A stretch of 64,000 nucleotides of DNA from Coriobacteriia bacterium. GTDB taxonomy: Bacteria; Actinomycetota; Coriobacteriia; Coriobacteriales; QAMH01. Location of the stretch: the NCBI GenBank assembly GCA_003149935.1, contig QAMH01000010.1, forward strand, positions 62,001 through 126,000, written 5' to 3'. The notes under the pieces are model-generated. The model was not told the DNA's origin. It ran no database searches and saw only the letters and a program-made list of their open reading frames with translations. Position numbers and translations under genes: made by a program. Shown here in pieces: positions 1-8,346 of the stretch (positions within the stretch are counted from its first letter, which is position 1; every line of letters starts with the position of its first letter).

Positions 1-838
1 TGCCCGCGATCAGGCGCTCGACGAGCTTGTGCTCGGGCGCGAGCATGAAGAAGGTGCAGCCGAAGAGCGTGTCGGGACGCGTCGTGAACACGGTGATGGT
101 CTCGTCGGTGGGCTCGCCCGTCTCATCGCAGAGCGTGAACTTCACCTCAGCACCCTCGCTGCGGCCAATCCAGTTGGCCTGCATCTGCTTGACGCGCTCG
201 GGCCAGCCAGGCAGCTTGTCGAGATCATCAAGCAGCTCTTGAGCGTAATCGGTGATCTTGAGATACCACTGGTCGAGCTCGCGGCGCTCGACGGTGGAGT
301 GACAGCGCCAGCACGTGCCCTGCTCGACTTGCTCGTTGGCGAGCACCGTCTTGCAGTCCGGACACCAGTTGACGGGATTCGACTTGCGATACGCCAGGCC
401 CTTCTCGTACATTTTGAGGAAGAACCACTGACCCCAGCGGTAGTAGTCCTCCTTGCACGTGATGACCGTGCGGTCCCAATCGTAGGAAAGGCCCATGCGC
501 TTGAAGCTCGCCATCTGGGTGTCGATGTTCTCGAAAGTCCAGGTGGCCGGATGGCTGTGATGCTTGATGGCGGCGTTTTCGGCCGGCAGGCCAAAGGCAT
601 CCCATCCGATGGGATGCAGCACGTCGTAGCCATTCATGTGCAGGTAGCGCGCGTAGACGTCGCCGATGGTGTAGTTGCGCACGTGACCCATGTGGATGTC
701 ACCGCTCGGATACGGGAACATCTCGAGCACGTACTTCGCAGGGCGCTCGGATGCCTCGTCAAGCTTGAATAGCTCATGCTCCGCCCAGTACTGCTGCCAT
801 TTGGGTTCGATGGAATGCGGATCATACGCCTCGTGCAT
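1..838 (-). CDS. leuS: Leucyl-tRNA synthetase, N-terminal part (truncated by window edge)
   Basis: Charges tRNA-Leu with leucine in the cytoplasm. 279 codons are visible, starting MHEAYDPHSIEPKWQQYW. The class I signature is FPYPSGDIHMGH, with HMGH at residues 49-52. A zinc-knuckle insertion has cysteines 159, 162, 176 and 179. The editing domain begins with TTRPDTLFG at residues 252-260. The C-terminal two thirds, including KMSKS, lie beyond position 1. The start is supported by a GGAGG Shine-Dalgarno (complement of 845-849). A TATGAT -10-like box lies at 891-896 on the minus strand, which gives a short leader with no room for a T-box. Confidence 0.97.
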   Translation of the reverse strand, partial: MHEAYDPHSIEPKWQQYWAEHELFKLDEASERPAKYVLEMFPYPSGDIHMGHVRNYTIGDVYARYLHMNGYDVLHPIGWDAFGLPAENAAIKHHSHPATWTFENIDTQMASFKRMGLSYDWDRTVITCKEDYYRWGQWFFLKMYEKGLAYRKSNPVNWCPDCKTVLANEQVEQGTCWRCHSTVERRELDQWYLKITDYAQELLDDLDKLPGWPERVKQMQANWIGRSEGAEVKFTLCDETGEPTDETITVFTTRPDTLFGCTFFMLAPEHKLVERLIAG

Positions 839-931
839 GGCCAACCTCCGATGTGCCGTCAGATACGTGCGTCAGATAAAACAGTGACACATCATACCGC
901 AGCGTCACGACGATAACGCGCTCAAACGCCG

Positions 932-1513
932 CTAAAACGCGATGAGACCCAGATGTTCGAGGAGTATCTTGAGACCGATGGCGATGAGCACGATACCGCC
1001 CGCGATCTGCGACGGCTTCTCGAAGCGCACCCCAAAGCGGTTGCCCACGACAACGCCGACAAGCGAGAGGACGAAGGTCGTGCAGCCGATGATCAGCGCA
1101 GCCGCCACGATGTCGATCTGCAGAAACGAGAAGCTGATACCGACGGCCAACGCGTCGATGCTCGTGGCGATGGCGAGCATGAAGAGTTCGCGCAAGTCGA
1201 GCTTCTGCGTGGACGTTTCGCCGTCCTCTTCCGCATCTTCGTCATGGAAGGCATCCCACAACATCTTTCCGCCGACGAGCGCGAGCAACGCAAAGGCGAT
1301 CCAATGGTCGACCGCCGTGACGTAGACCGCGAACGCGCTTCCCACCAACCAGCCGATGACCGGCATGAGGCCCTGGAAGACGCCGAAGAACAGCGCGATG
1401 ACGAGCGCATGGGCGTAGTTGACGCGATGCATGCCCAGGCCCTTGCAGACGGACACCGCAAACGCATCCATCGACAGGCCAACGCCAATGAGGAATATCT
1501 CGACGAATCCCAC
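932..1513 (-). CDS. mntP: Manganese efflux pump MntP
   Basis: A 193-residue polytopic membrane protein of the MntP (YebN, DUF204) family, which exports Mn(II) and protects against manganese excess. Two half-repeats carry the family's acidic membrane motifs: GVGLSMDAFAVSVCKGLG near the N-terminus and ATSIDALAVGISFSFL around residue 115. About six hydrophobic segments are visible, separated by an acidic loop (DEDAEEDGE). The length is typical. It lies 9 bases downstream of the TIM-barrel gene on the same strand, so the two are probably co-transcribed. No yybP-ykoY manganese riboswitch can sit directly in front of it. Confidence 0.93.
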   Translation of the reverse strand: MGFVEIFLIGVGLSMDAFAVSVCKGLGMHRVNYAHALVIALFFGVFQGLMPVIGWLVGSAFAVYVTAVDHWIAFALLALVGGKMLWDAFHDEDAEEDGETSTQKLDLRELFMLAIATSIDALAVGISFSFLQIDIVAAALIIGCTTFVLSLVGVVVGNRFGVRFEKPSQIAGGIVLIAIGLKILLEHLGLIAF

Positions 1514-1522
1514 GAAAAAGCC

Positions 1523-2335
1523 CTAGGCCACGGCATCCGGTTCGGTCGGTTGGCCTTCGGCTCGGTTCACGTCCATGAGCTCCCTTTGGAGCTGCTGCAT
1601 CGTGGGCGGTACCCAGGTGATAGCGTCCGCGCCGGCATCGATCGTGCTCCTGATGGAGGCGGCGTCCTTGCCGCCACTCGCGATGATGGGAATCTCCGGG
1701 AAGCGCTCGCGCACCTTCTCGACGACCATCGGCGTGTCCTTGCCGGCGGCAACGTTGACCACCTTGGCGCCGGCCATGATCTTGGTGGCGATGAGCTCGT
1801 CGAAAGTCACAACCGTGAGGACGACGGGGATATCGATGCTCGAGGAAATCTGATGTACGTCCTCGATGCTCGTGGGCGAATTAACGACGACGCCGTAGGC
1901 ACCCTGCATCTCGGACTGAACCGCCATCGCCTTCGAGCGCGTGCCCGTGGTGGTCGTGCCGGCGACACCCGTGAAGACCGGGCGACCCGAAGCGGTCACG
2001 AGTCCCTGCGTGATGATGGGCTGGCAGGTGAAGGGGTACACGGCGAGCACGGCGTCGGCATCGCAGTTGCAGATGATGGCCAGGTCCGTGGAGAAGACGA
2101 GCGACTTGATGCGACGGCCGAAGAACGAGATGCCCGGACAGGCGTCGATCTGCCGGGGAACGTGCAGCGCGGCAGGCGCGTGACGGTACACACCGTCGAT
2201 AGCCTTGGGGTCACAGCGCGTGACGATGGTATCGAGGTGCATGACGTCTGCCGGCGCGGAGGAAGAGCTCCCGTCATTGCGGGAGCGCATGCCCTTGAGG
2301 GCGCGAATCTTGTGAAGTGGCGATTTGCTCTTCAT
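1523..2335 (-). CDS. TIM-barrel protein of unknown function
   Basis: A 270-residue protein with the look of a ribulose-phosphate-binding type beta/alpha barrel. Hydrophobic strands alternate with helices, and late glycine-rich loops suit phosphate binding: AGAKVVNVAAGKD, IPIIASGGKD and TIDAGADAITWVPP. I do not recognise a characterised orthologue; related proteins are often labelled only as hydrolase. The ATG at 2335 is chosen because AGGAC (complement of 2341-2345) sits 5 bases upstream. In-frame starts at 2371 (ATG) and 2377 (TTG) have no better ribosome site. It precedes mntP by 9 bases in an apparent operon. Confidence 0.7.
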   Translation of the reverse strand: MKSKSPLHKIRALKGMRSRNDGSSSSAPADVMHLDTIVTRCDPKAIDGVYRHAPAALHVPRQIDACPGISFFGRRIKSLVFSTDLAIICNCDADAVLAVYPFTCQPIITQGLVTASGRPVFTGVAGTTTTGTRSKAMAVQSEMQGAYGVVVNSPTSIEDVHQISSSIDIPVVLTVVTFDELIATKIMAGAKVVNVAAGKDTPMVVEKVRERFPEIPIIASGGKDAASIRSTIDAGADAITWVPPTMQQLQRELMDVNRAEGQPTEPDAVA

Positions 2336-2460
2336 CGTCAGTCCTAACTCGAGGCGCCCTACAGGCCCCATCTCCAAAGGGGAGACAATGATAGCAATTC
2401 GCCTCGTTCCCGCGATGCTCGTCGCCGAAATTTAAGGAGATTCTAAGCGGGACAAGAAAA

Positions 2461-2489
2461 TGAGACAGTTACTCAGAGACGCTGTCTCA
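2461..2489. repeat. TGAGACAG stem-loop repeat, copy 1
   Basis: Perfect 8-bp arms TGAGACAG (2461-2468) and CTGTCTCA (2482-2489) enclose a 13-base loop. The same arm sequence recurs at 14096-14128 and 58984-59018, so this is a dispersed intergenic palindrome and not a unique operator. Here it lies in the divergent space between the TIM-barrel gene and the small protein at 2549. Confidence 0.7.
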
Positions 2490-2548
2490 CTGGAATCCAT
2501 GAGGCTATACTTCAGTCGATATCCAAACTTCGCTCAAGGAGGCACGTC

Positions 2549-2917
2549 ATGGAACAGGCCACGTTCGATTACGTCGCACCGCGCGTCGACATTCTCTCGA
2601 CATCACAGGCCAGTACGCAGGTGACCAAGGACGCAGCGCTCGCATGGAAGGAAGCCGTCGCTGCCGACAACAGCGATGCAGCCGTCGAGCAGGCAACCGA
2701 GCAGCTGCTCGACATCCTCGAGGGACGCCCCACCACCATCGACGGCGTCATCGCCTTTGCTCAAGGCCCCGCCAAGGAGATGTTCGGCGAAGAGGCAGCC
2801 GCCCAGATTTTGGCGAAGCAGGAACAACGCAAGGCCGACGGCGCAAAGTGGTGCGACTGCGACGCCTGCACCGCCGCCACCGAGATCCTCGCCCAATTCA
2901 GCCGCGTAGAGCTGTAA
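2549..2917 (+). CDS. Small conserved-looking acidic protein with C-terminal CDCDAC motif
   Basis: A 122-residue soluble, mostly helical, alanine-rich acidic protein with no signal or membrane segment. Near the end is a cysteine cluster, KWCDCDACTAATEIL, that could bind a metal. A strong AGGAGG lies 7 bases before the ATG. From memory, similar short proteins in Coriobacteriia are often auto-labelled molecular chaperone Hsp90. Nothing here resembles an Hsp90 ATPase, so I do not assign that function. It is monocistronic, facing a convergent unknown gene. Confidence 0.7.
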   Translation: MEQATFDYVAPRVDILSTSQASTQVTKDAALAWKEAVAADNSDAAVEQATEQLLDILEGRPTTIDGVIAFAQGPAKEMFGEEAAAQILAKQEQRKADGAKWCDCDACTAATEILAQFSRVEL

Positions 2918-2929
2918 AGGAAAAGCTCT

Positions 2930-3514
2930 CTATACCCCCGGGTTCGTGAGGCGCAGGATGCTGCGCCCAAACTCGTAGCCGTACGGCGGCTCGGCCACCC
3001 AATCGGCCCTGAAGTCGCGCGTCGTAGTCGAGATGCTTTCCCCGCGGTTCACCGTCAGGTACTCGTCACTCCATATGTCGCGGTCGAAGGCGAGCAGCCC
3101 ACCGTCCTCGCTCTCGATGATCACCGCCTGCACGCATTTGAAGTCGATGAGTCGCCGCGATCCCTTGACGAGCAACGCCGTATCCACCACCACGAGTATG
3201 TCGGCCACCTGAAAGCCGCACTCCACGCGCGTCACGTGCTTGCCCGGCGGCGTCCACAGCTCCCCCTTCGCCGGCTCGGCACGCAGAATCGTGACCTCCT
3301 CCTCGATGAAGTCCGGCCCCAACGCAAGTGTCTCGTGCTCGTTCACGAGGTCGATCGCAAAGCCGTCGAAGACGAGCCGCGCGGTCTTGTATATGTGGTC
3401 GCTCTCGCCGTCGAGGCAATAGCCCTCGTATGCGACGAGCTCGCGCCCGATGCACGAGCGCAGAAGCGCCAGCGCTGTATCGTCAAACTGACGGCTAATT
3501 TCTATCAGGCTCAT
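2930..3514 (-). CDS. Hypothetical protein
   Basis: A 194-residue soluble protein, mainly beta-strand in character, of unrecognised family. It contains no cysteine cluster or signal peptide. The start at 3514 (MSLIEISRQFDD) has GGAAGG about 8 bases upstream. The longer reading to 3598 would run into the ribosome site of the divergent aminopeptidase gene, so it is rejected. The stop lies 12 bases from the convergent stop of the small acidic protein. Confidence 0.6.
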   Translation of the reverse strand: MSLIEISRQFDDTALALLRSCIGRELVAYEGYCLDGESDHIYKTARLVFDGFAIDLVNEHETLALGPDFIEEEVTILRAEPAKGELWTPPGKHVTRVECGFQVADILVVVDTALLVKGSRRLIDFKCVQAVIIESEDGGLLAFDRDIWSDEYLTVNRGESISTTTRDFRADWVAEPPYGYEFGRSILRLTNPGV

Positions 3515-3596
3515 GACAATCGCCTTCCCACTCGCGCACTCGTAGTATATTGACGCACTAAGCATACTGCATCGACCACCATATAGGAGGGTGTTC

Positions 3597-5021
3597 ATGG
3601 AACGCGAGAACGCATGGAAGAGCTATAGCGACAAGGATCTCGATGAGCTCGAGAAACTCAGCAACGATTACATCGAGTTCATCTCGGAGAACAAGACCGA
3701 GCGCGAATGCGTGAGCGCCTCGATCGCTCTGGCCGAAAAGGCCGGGTACAAGTCGCTCGCCAAGGCCATCAAGAAGCAGCGCAAGCTCAAGGCCGGCGAC
3801 AAGGTCTACGCCCAGACCCACGGCAAGGCCCTCATCTTGGCGGTGCTCGGTACCGACCCGCTCGAAGACGGCTTCAACATCTTGGGCGCCCACATCGACT
3901 CGCCTCGCCTCGACGCCAAGCAAAACCCGCTCTACGAGAACACGGACATCGCGCTGCTCGACACGCACTATTACGGCGGCATCAAGAAGTACCAGTGGGT
4001 CACGCTCCCGCTGGCTATCCACGGCGTCATCGCCCTCAAGGCGGGCAAGTCCATCGAGGTCCGCGTCGGCGAAGACCCATCCGACCCCGTGTTCTGCATC
4101 TCGGACCTCCTCCCCCATCTGGGGCAAAAGCAGATGGAGAAGAATGCCAAGGAGGTCATCGATGCTGAAGACCTCGATGTGATCGTGGGCAGCAGGCCGC
4201 TTCTCTTCGAGAAGGACAAGCTCAACGACGACTCTCCCGCATGGGAGAAGGTCGCCGAGAAGGAGCCGGTCAAGGCATCCGTGCTCAAGTACCTTGCCGA
4301 GTACTACGGCATCGAGGAGGAGGATTTCCTCTCCGCCGAGCTCGAAATCGTTCCAGCCGGTCGTGCCCGCGAGATGGGCTTCGACCGCTCCATGGTCATC
4401 GGTTACGGCCAGGACGACCGCGTCTGCGCCTACACGTCGCTCGTCGCCCAGCTCGCCATCGAAAATCCCAAGCGCACCGCCGTCACCGTGCTGGTCGACA
4501 AGGAGGAGATCGGTAGCGTGGGCGCTACGGGCATGGAGTCACTGTTCTTCGAGAACACCATCGCCGAGATCATGGAGCTCGCCGGCGAAGGCGGCCAGCT
4601 CAAGCTACGCCGCGCGCTCGGTGCGTGCAAGATGCTGTCCTCCGACGTCTCCGCCGCACTCGACCCCTGCTACGCGAGCGTCTTCGAGCCCAAGAACGCC
4701 GCCTACATGGGTCGCGGCCTCGTCTTCAACAAGTACACGGGCGCACGCGGCAAGAGCGGCAGCAACGACACGTCGGCGGAGTTCGTCGCCGAGGTGCGCC
4801 GCGTCATGGACGGTGCGGGCGTCGCGTTTCAGACCGCCGAGCTCGGTCGCGTCGACATCGGCGGTGGCGGTACGATCGCCTACATCCCGGCCAAGTACGA
4901 CATGGACGTCATCGACAGTGGCGTGGCCGTGCTCTCGATGCACGCACCCTGGGAGATCACGAGCAAGGCCGACATCTACGAGGCCCGCAAGGGTTACGAG
5001 GCGTTCCTGAAGAACGCATAG
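3597..5021 (+). CDS. M18 family aminopeptidase (aspartyl aminopeptidase type)
   Basis: A 474-residue cytosolic dinuclear metallo-aminopeptidase that removes N-terminal, typically acidic, residues from peptides. Family signatures are visible: GAHIDSPRLD with a metal His/Asp, VDKEEIGSVGATG with the catalytic Glu pair, MLSSDVSAALDP with a metal Asp, and a C-terminal SMHAPWEI with the last metal His. AGGAGG at 3585-3590 is correctly spaced for the ATG at 3597; a GTG at 3591 abuts the ribosome site and is unlikely. The last 121 bases (4906-5026) recur at 13966-14086, on the far side of the accessory block that follows. Confidence 0.95.
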   Translation: MERENAWKSYSDKDLDELEKLSNDYIEFISENKTERECVSASIALAEKAGYKSLAKAIKKQRKLKAGDKVYAQTHGKALILAVLGTDPLEDGFNILGAHIDSPRLDAKQNPLYENTDIALLDTHYYGGIKKYQWVTLPLAIHGVIALKAGKSIEVRVGEDPSDPVFCISDLLPHLGQKQMEKNAKEVIDAEDLDVIVGSRPLLFEKDKLNDDSPAWEKVAEKEPVKASVLKYLAEYYGIEEEDFLSAELEIVPAGRAREMGFDRSMVIGYGQDDRVCAYTSLVAQLAIENPKRTAVTVLVDKEEIGSVGATGMESLFFENTIAEIMELAGEGGQLKLRRALGACKMLSSDVSAALDPCYASVFEPKNAAYMGRGLVFNKYTGARGKSGSNDTSAEFVAEVRRVMDGAGVAFQTAELGRVDIGGGGTIAYIPAKYDMDVIDSGVAVLSMHAPWEITSKADIYEARKGYEAFLKNA

Positions 5022-5026
5022 GTGAC
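4906..5026 (+). repeat. 121-bp direct repeat, left copy (3' end of the aminopeptidase gene)
   Basis: This segment covers the last codons and stop of the aminopeptidase gene plus a few bases. It matches 13966-14086 at 116 of 121 positions by eye. The five differences fall at third codon positions and are all synonymous (Ser, Ala, Gly, Leu, Ala codons). Together the copies bracket the accessory block at 5027-13965. Confidence 0.9.
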
Positions 5027-5043
5027 ATTTAGCTGATAGCCTT

Positions 5044-5076
5044 AAACGGGCGGTCGCACTTTGCGGCCGCCCGTTT
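5044..5076 (+). terminator. Rho-independent-type terminator after the aminopeptidase gene
   Basis: AAACGGGCGG (5044-5053) pairs perfectly with CCGCCCGTTT (5067-5076) around a 13-base loop, 22 bases after the stop codon. The U tract is short, so it may work with help or in both directions. Confidence 0.75.
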
Positions 5077-5120
5077 CGATTGACCAACGTCACTTCATTC
5101 CATTGGGATGCATGAAACTG

Positions 5121-5292
5121 ACGATTATGTGAGACCGCGGCAAGACCCGTGTAAGAAAATTTCGATTATGTGTGACTAATCGCAAAGCAACTTTCACACA
5201 ATCGAGAAAACCCTACAATCACGGCTGGCCAACTTCACAAAATCGTAAATTTCCCGCACCCCCGTACCGCCGGCTACACATAATCGAAATTT
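5121..5292. repeat. Cluster of CGATTATGTG motifs in both orientations
   Basis: This fills most of the gene-free stretch 5077-5347. AAATTTCGATTATGTGT (5157-5173) is matched exactly in reverse complement at 5276-5292. Related versions occur at about 5121-5134 (ACGATTATGTGAGA), 5192-5209 (TTTCACACAATCGAGAAA) and 5233-5253. The local sequence is A/T-rich compared with the neighbouring core genes. No open frame with coding character is present. Confidence 0.6.
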
Positions 5293-5347
5293 CTTTGCAT
5301 GCGAGCCCTATCACATGCGCACCATCGCAAATCGAAAGCCGCGCTTC

Positions 5348-6616
5348 TTACTGCTTATCAAAACTGATAAGGCGGCGAGGTATCGCAAAGGCGATGATGC
5401 CAGCAGCTAGATACACGATGCCCGTAATTGCGAACAGAGCATAGTTGTTGGAGCCTGCACCAAGGGCGATGAGAACCGGTATGAGCCACGCTCCAAGGTT
5501 CTGCAACGTCGCTTGCAGACCGCCTGCAACACCCATTATCTCCGGCTCGCGGATAATCTCCTTCAACATGCCCAGAAGCGCCTTGCCAAGCGGATTCACA
5601 ACGCCATTGAAAAAACCAGTTATGCCCAACAGCAAAACGACAAGCTCGCCATTGGGCATGAACCATCCGAACACGCATATCAGGAAGATACATAGGCATC
5701 CGCTCAAAATGCACGCCTGCGTTCTCTTCATGCCAATCTTTTCGAGAACGAACGGAAACAGGATGCTCACAGCCATCATTCCAAAGCTGTTGAGCGTAAC
5801 CATGTTATTTGCAAAGATCTCCGTTACCCCTTTCGAGGCTACGACAGCAGCCGTCAGACTCGACGCGAAGGTCGTGCCAGCTCCCATGGGCAAGGCAATG
5901 ACCAGTGAGGCGATCCAAACCCAGGGTCGCTTGAAAACAGCGAGATACTCGGAAATGCCAATATGGCTGCCAGCTGACTCTGCCGCCTTCTGCGGCGTCT
6001 TTCCCAGAAGCATGAAGCACAGGACACCAACTGTGGATACGACGCTCGTGGCGGTGAGGACGGCCATCGTCGATTCAAAAAGGGCGGGAAACTGCACGCC
6101 CAGTGTAATGCCCACCGGCGCTCCTGCGACGTAAAACCCCATCGCCAAGGCAATGCGATTCTTGAACCATAAGCTTAGGTACTTGAGCGAATTCGCATTG
6201 AGCCCGGCAAGGCCAAATCCTATGACGAAAGTCGCAAGATAATATAGCCAGAACTGGCCTGTGGGATAGAATGCGACACGCATCCACACACCAGCCAACG
6301 ATATAAGAGCGCCAATCTTCATGGCAGTCGAGACTTGTATCTTGTCTCCAAGAACACCAAACGGAATGGCAAACACGGCTCCGGTGAGAAAAGAAGCGGA
6401 CGCGAGCACGCCAACATCGGCTGGATTGATTCCGTAATCGCTTACCAAACGCGCGCCAACGCCGCCGGTAACGCCCACTGCACACTCGAGCGCGACGTGG
6501 CACAAAAAGATTCCTGCAAGGGCAATCCACTTCTTGGCCCCGTAAGGGTCAAGAATACGCTGATCCGCGAGGGGCTTTGACGCGCAAGCCCCTCGCTGCT
6601 CTTCATTTAACGACAT
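5348..6616 (-). CDS. MFS transporter
   Basis: A 422-residue major facilitator superfamily carrier in the cytoplasmic membrane with about 12 hydrophobic segments. The cytoplasmic loop between helices 2 and 3 reads FGVLGDKIQVSTAMK, and a central loop separates the two six-helix halves. The start at 6616 (MSLNEEQRGAC) has AGGGAGA at suitable distance; the longer frame to 6664 lacks a ribosome site. The substrate cannot be read from sequence. Its place beside a transhydroxylase-like Mo enzyme suggests an aromatic or organic-acid substrate, which is inference. Confidence 0.88.
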   Translation of the reverse strand: MSLNEEQRGACASKPLADQRILDPYGAKKWIALAGIFLCHVALECAVGVTGGVGARLVSDYGINPADVGVLASASFLTGAVFAIPFGVLGDKIQVSTAMKIGALISLAGVWMRVAFYPTGQFWLYYLATFVIGFGLAGLNANSLKYLSLWFKNRIALAMGFYVAGAPVGITLGVQFPALFESTMAVLTATSVVSTVGVLCFMLLGKTPQKAAESAGSHIGISEYLAVFKRPWVWIASLVIALPMGAGTTFASSLTAAVVASKGVTEIFANNMVTLNSFGMMAVSILFPFVLEKIGMKRTQACILSGCLCIFLICVFGWFMPNGELVVLLLGITGFFNGVVNPLGKALLGMLKEIIREPEIMGVAGGLQATLQNLGAWLIPVLIALGAGSNNYALFAITGIVYLAAGIIAFAIPRRLISFDKQ

Positions 6617-6726
6617 GGTCCATCTCCCTGCACTACCAGCTGTTGATGCGTTTATGAAACACATCGGCTGAAATAAGCGAATAATCCCTCATAGTGCATT
6701 TCTCCAAATCTCTCCTGGTCACCCAC

Positions 6727-6749
6727 AAGACGAAAGACCAGGTCGTCTT
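6727..6749. terminator. Weak bidirectional stem-loop
   Basis: AAGACGA (6727-6733) pairs with TCGTCTT (6743-6749), followed by further T residues on the plus strand. It lies just downstream of the small ORF that ends at 6753 on the minus strand. The stem is only 7 bp, so terminator function is uncertain. Confidence 0.35.
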
Positions 6750-6752
6750 TTG

Positions 6753-6911
6753 CTATTCACCGGAGGGAGGCTTGGGAATGAAGATGTCGCGTTTTTTCGC
6801 ATCATTGGCGACATGATTGTCTGCCATGCCCATGCGCTCGTAGGAGGTAAGCTCCCTCTCCTCCTGAGCCTCCTCGACACGCTTTTCGTCAGCTGCACTT
6901 TCATCTGCCAT
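6753..6911 (-). CDS. Small charged protein of 52 residues
   Basis: A short gene beginning MADESAADEKRVEEAQEERE and ending DIFIPKPPSGE. It has a clear AGGAGAG ribosome site upstream of the ATG at 6911 and normal codon use. The product is strongly acidic and basic, probably helical at the N-terminus, with no membrane segment or cysteine. It sits between the two MFS genes on the same strand. I do not recognise the family; a small accessory of the transporter or dehydroxylase system is possible but unproven. A longer overlapping frame (6719-6904) is a shadow. Confidence 0.6.
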   Translation of the reverse strand: MADESAADEKRVEEAQEERELTSYERMGMADNHVANDAKKRDIFIPKPPSGE

Positions 6912-7018
6912 GATGGTCTCTCCTTTTCTTTAGATCGTCAGCAATATCGCAAGACCTGGAACTCACCTAACGATGCGTTCCGTAGTCGCAAGTTGCCAAC
7001 ATGAACGAATGGGGGGGG

Positions 7019-7065
7019 TGCCCAGCCGGTTGGGGGCAAAACTCAGGGAAATAGCCGGCTGGGCA
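7019..7065 (-). terminator. Stem-loop after the Mo enzyme-Fe-S-MFS operon
   Basis: TGCCCAGCCGG (7019-7029) and CCGGCTGGGCA (7055-7065) form a perfect 11-bp stem, 16 bases beyond the MFS stop. No U tract follows on the minus strand. Instead a run of eight G on the plus strand (7011-7018) flanks it. Confidence 0.6.
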
Positions 7066-7080
7066 AACGGATGGACGGTA

Positions 7081-8337
7081 CTACTTGCCTTCCAGGTCCG
7101 GACGCACCGGAAGCACCTTCTTCTTGACGTAGAGAGTGAGCATAACCGTAAGCACGAGGCTGACGATTGCAAGCCCGACGATGAGCGGCAGGCACGCGGC
7201 CCACACACCACCAGCGCCATCGATGAGGGCACTGGGCAGCGTCACTCCGAGAGCGCCACCGATGTTAGCGCCAATCATCATGATGCCCATAGCCATCGAG
7301 AGCGTCTTGGGATTCTTCAGGATATCGGGCACCCAAGCAAACGCCACCGGCATGTTGATCGTGGAAACGAACGAGTACCAGATGATGAAGATTGCCATGA
7401 TGGCAGCCGGGACACTGAATACGACGAGGAACGTCACGATACTCACGGCGCATATCGCCAACATCAGCCAACCGCGCTTGGTCGGCTTGACGATATTGAT
7501 GATGATGCCAATGAGCACACTGCCGACAATGCCGCCAAGAGATCCCAGAGAAACCAGATTATTCGCATCTGCAGGATCCAGACCAGCGCCCATGGGGCTC
7601 GACAGGTAAGCCGGATACAGGCCAGTGTAAACAGAACATCCAAACGCCAGACCACAGCAGATGAGGGTGAGCAGCCAAGGGCCTGGCTCCTTCAAACCAT
7701 CGACGATCGAAGCCTTCTCCTCTGGCTCATCGGTGCCATCGGCATCGGCAGCTTGCTGACCCGGATTCTTAATGAACAAAATGAACAACACGAGGGCGAT
7801 GATCTGGCAAACGCCAACAACAATCCACTCGCCCTGCCAGCCGAATGCAGGGACGACGCCATTAGCGATCTGAGCGACCAGAAGCTGCGCGACAGGAACC
7901 CAAATAACCCAGATACCATTGGGCAAGCCTCGTTGTTCAGGAGCGAAGCTTGCCGAGATAATCGCGACGCTTACCATGGTCAGACAGCCATAGGAAACAG
8001 CGTCGAGCACGCGGCTTGCGATAAGCAATTCGATACTCGGAGCAACGGCGCCCAAAAGGCATTCCAGAATGCCGCAGACGATGACAATGATGCCAAATGT
8101 CTTGACGCCAACCTTCTGCATGATGCCACCGGCGGGAAGCGCGGTAACCAGACAACTGATACCGACAATGGACATCATCCAGCTGACCGTAGTCATGTCA
8201 GTCCCATAGAAGTTCATGATGTTGGGCATGTTGACAGGGACCTTGAACATGCCCATTGCAATAGTGATGCCCGCGAAAAAGACGATTGCAAACTGCAACC
8301 ACGCCTTTGCCGGACTCATGGTTTGCTTGTTATCCAT
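7081..8337 (-). CDS. MFS transporter, last gene of the Mo-enzyme operon
   Basis: A 418-residue major facilitator carrier with 12 predicted membrane helices. Loop 2-3 is GGIMQKVGVKTFG and a charged central loop (about residues 195-215) includes DADGTDEPEEK. GGAG sits before the ATG at 8337. It begins 9 bases after the stop of the Fe-S subunit gene, so the three genes at 11741-7081 form one operon. Carriers beside cytoplasmic aromatic transhydroxylases and dehydroxylases are generally taken to import the substrate or export the product. That role is inferred from context here. Confidence 0.9.
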   Translation of the reverse strand: MDNKQTMSPAKAWLQFAIVFFAGITIAMGMFKVPVNMPNIMNFYGTDMTTVSWMMSIVGISCLVTALPAGGIMQKVGVKTFGIIVIVCGILECLLGAVAPSIELLIASRVLDAVSYGCLTMVSVAIISASFAPEQRGLPNGIWVIWVPVAQLLVAQIANGVVPAFGWQGEWIVVGVCQIIALVLFILFIKNPGQQAADADGTDEPEEKASIVDGLKEPGPWLLTLICCGLAFGCSVYTGLYPAYLSSPMGAGLDPADANNLVSLGSLGGIVGSVLIGIIINIVKPTKRGWLMLAICAVSIVTFLVVFSVPAAIMAIFIIWYSFVSTINMPVAFAWVPDILKNPKTLSMAMGIMMIGANIGGALGVTLPSALIDGAGGVWAACLPLIVGLAIVSLVLTVMLTLYVKKKVLPVRPDLEGK

Positions 8338-8346
8338 CGTAGCTCC

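Noticed and set aside
839..931. Possible T-box leader for leuS
   Set aside because: Only about 50 bases lie between the likely promoter and the start; no stem I or terminator hairpin is possible.
1514..1522. Manganese riboswitch for mntP
   Set aside because: Only 9 bases separate mntP from the upstream gene, so no yybP-ykoY RNA can be there.
953..2347. Long plus-strand frame opposite mntP and the TIM-barrel gene
   Set aside because: It has no ribosome site or domain, has the charged, repetitive composition of an antisense shadow, and covers two well-supported minus-strand genes.
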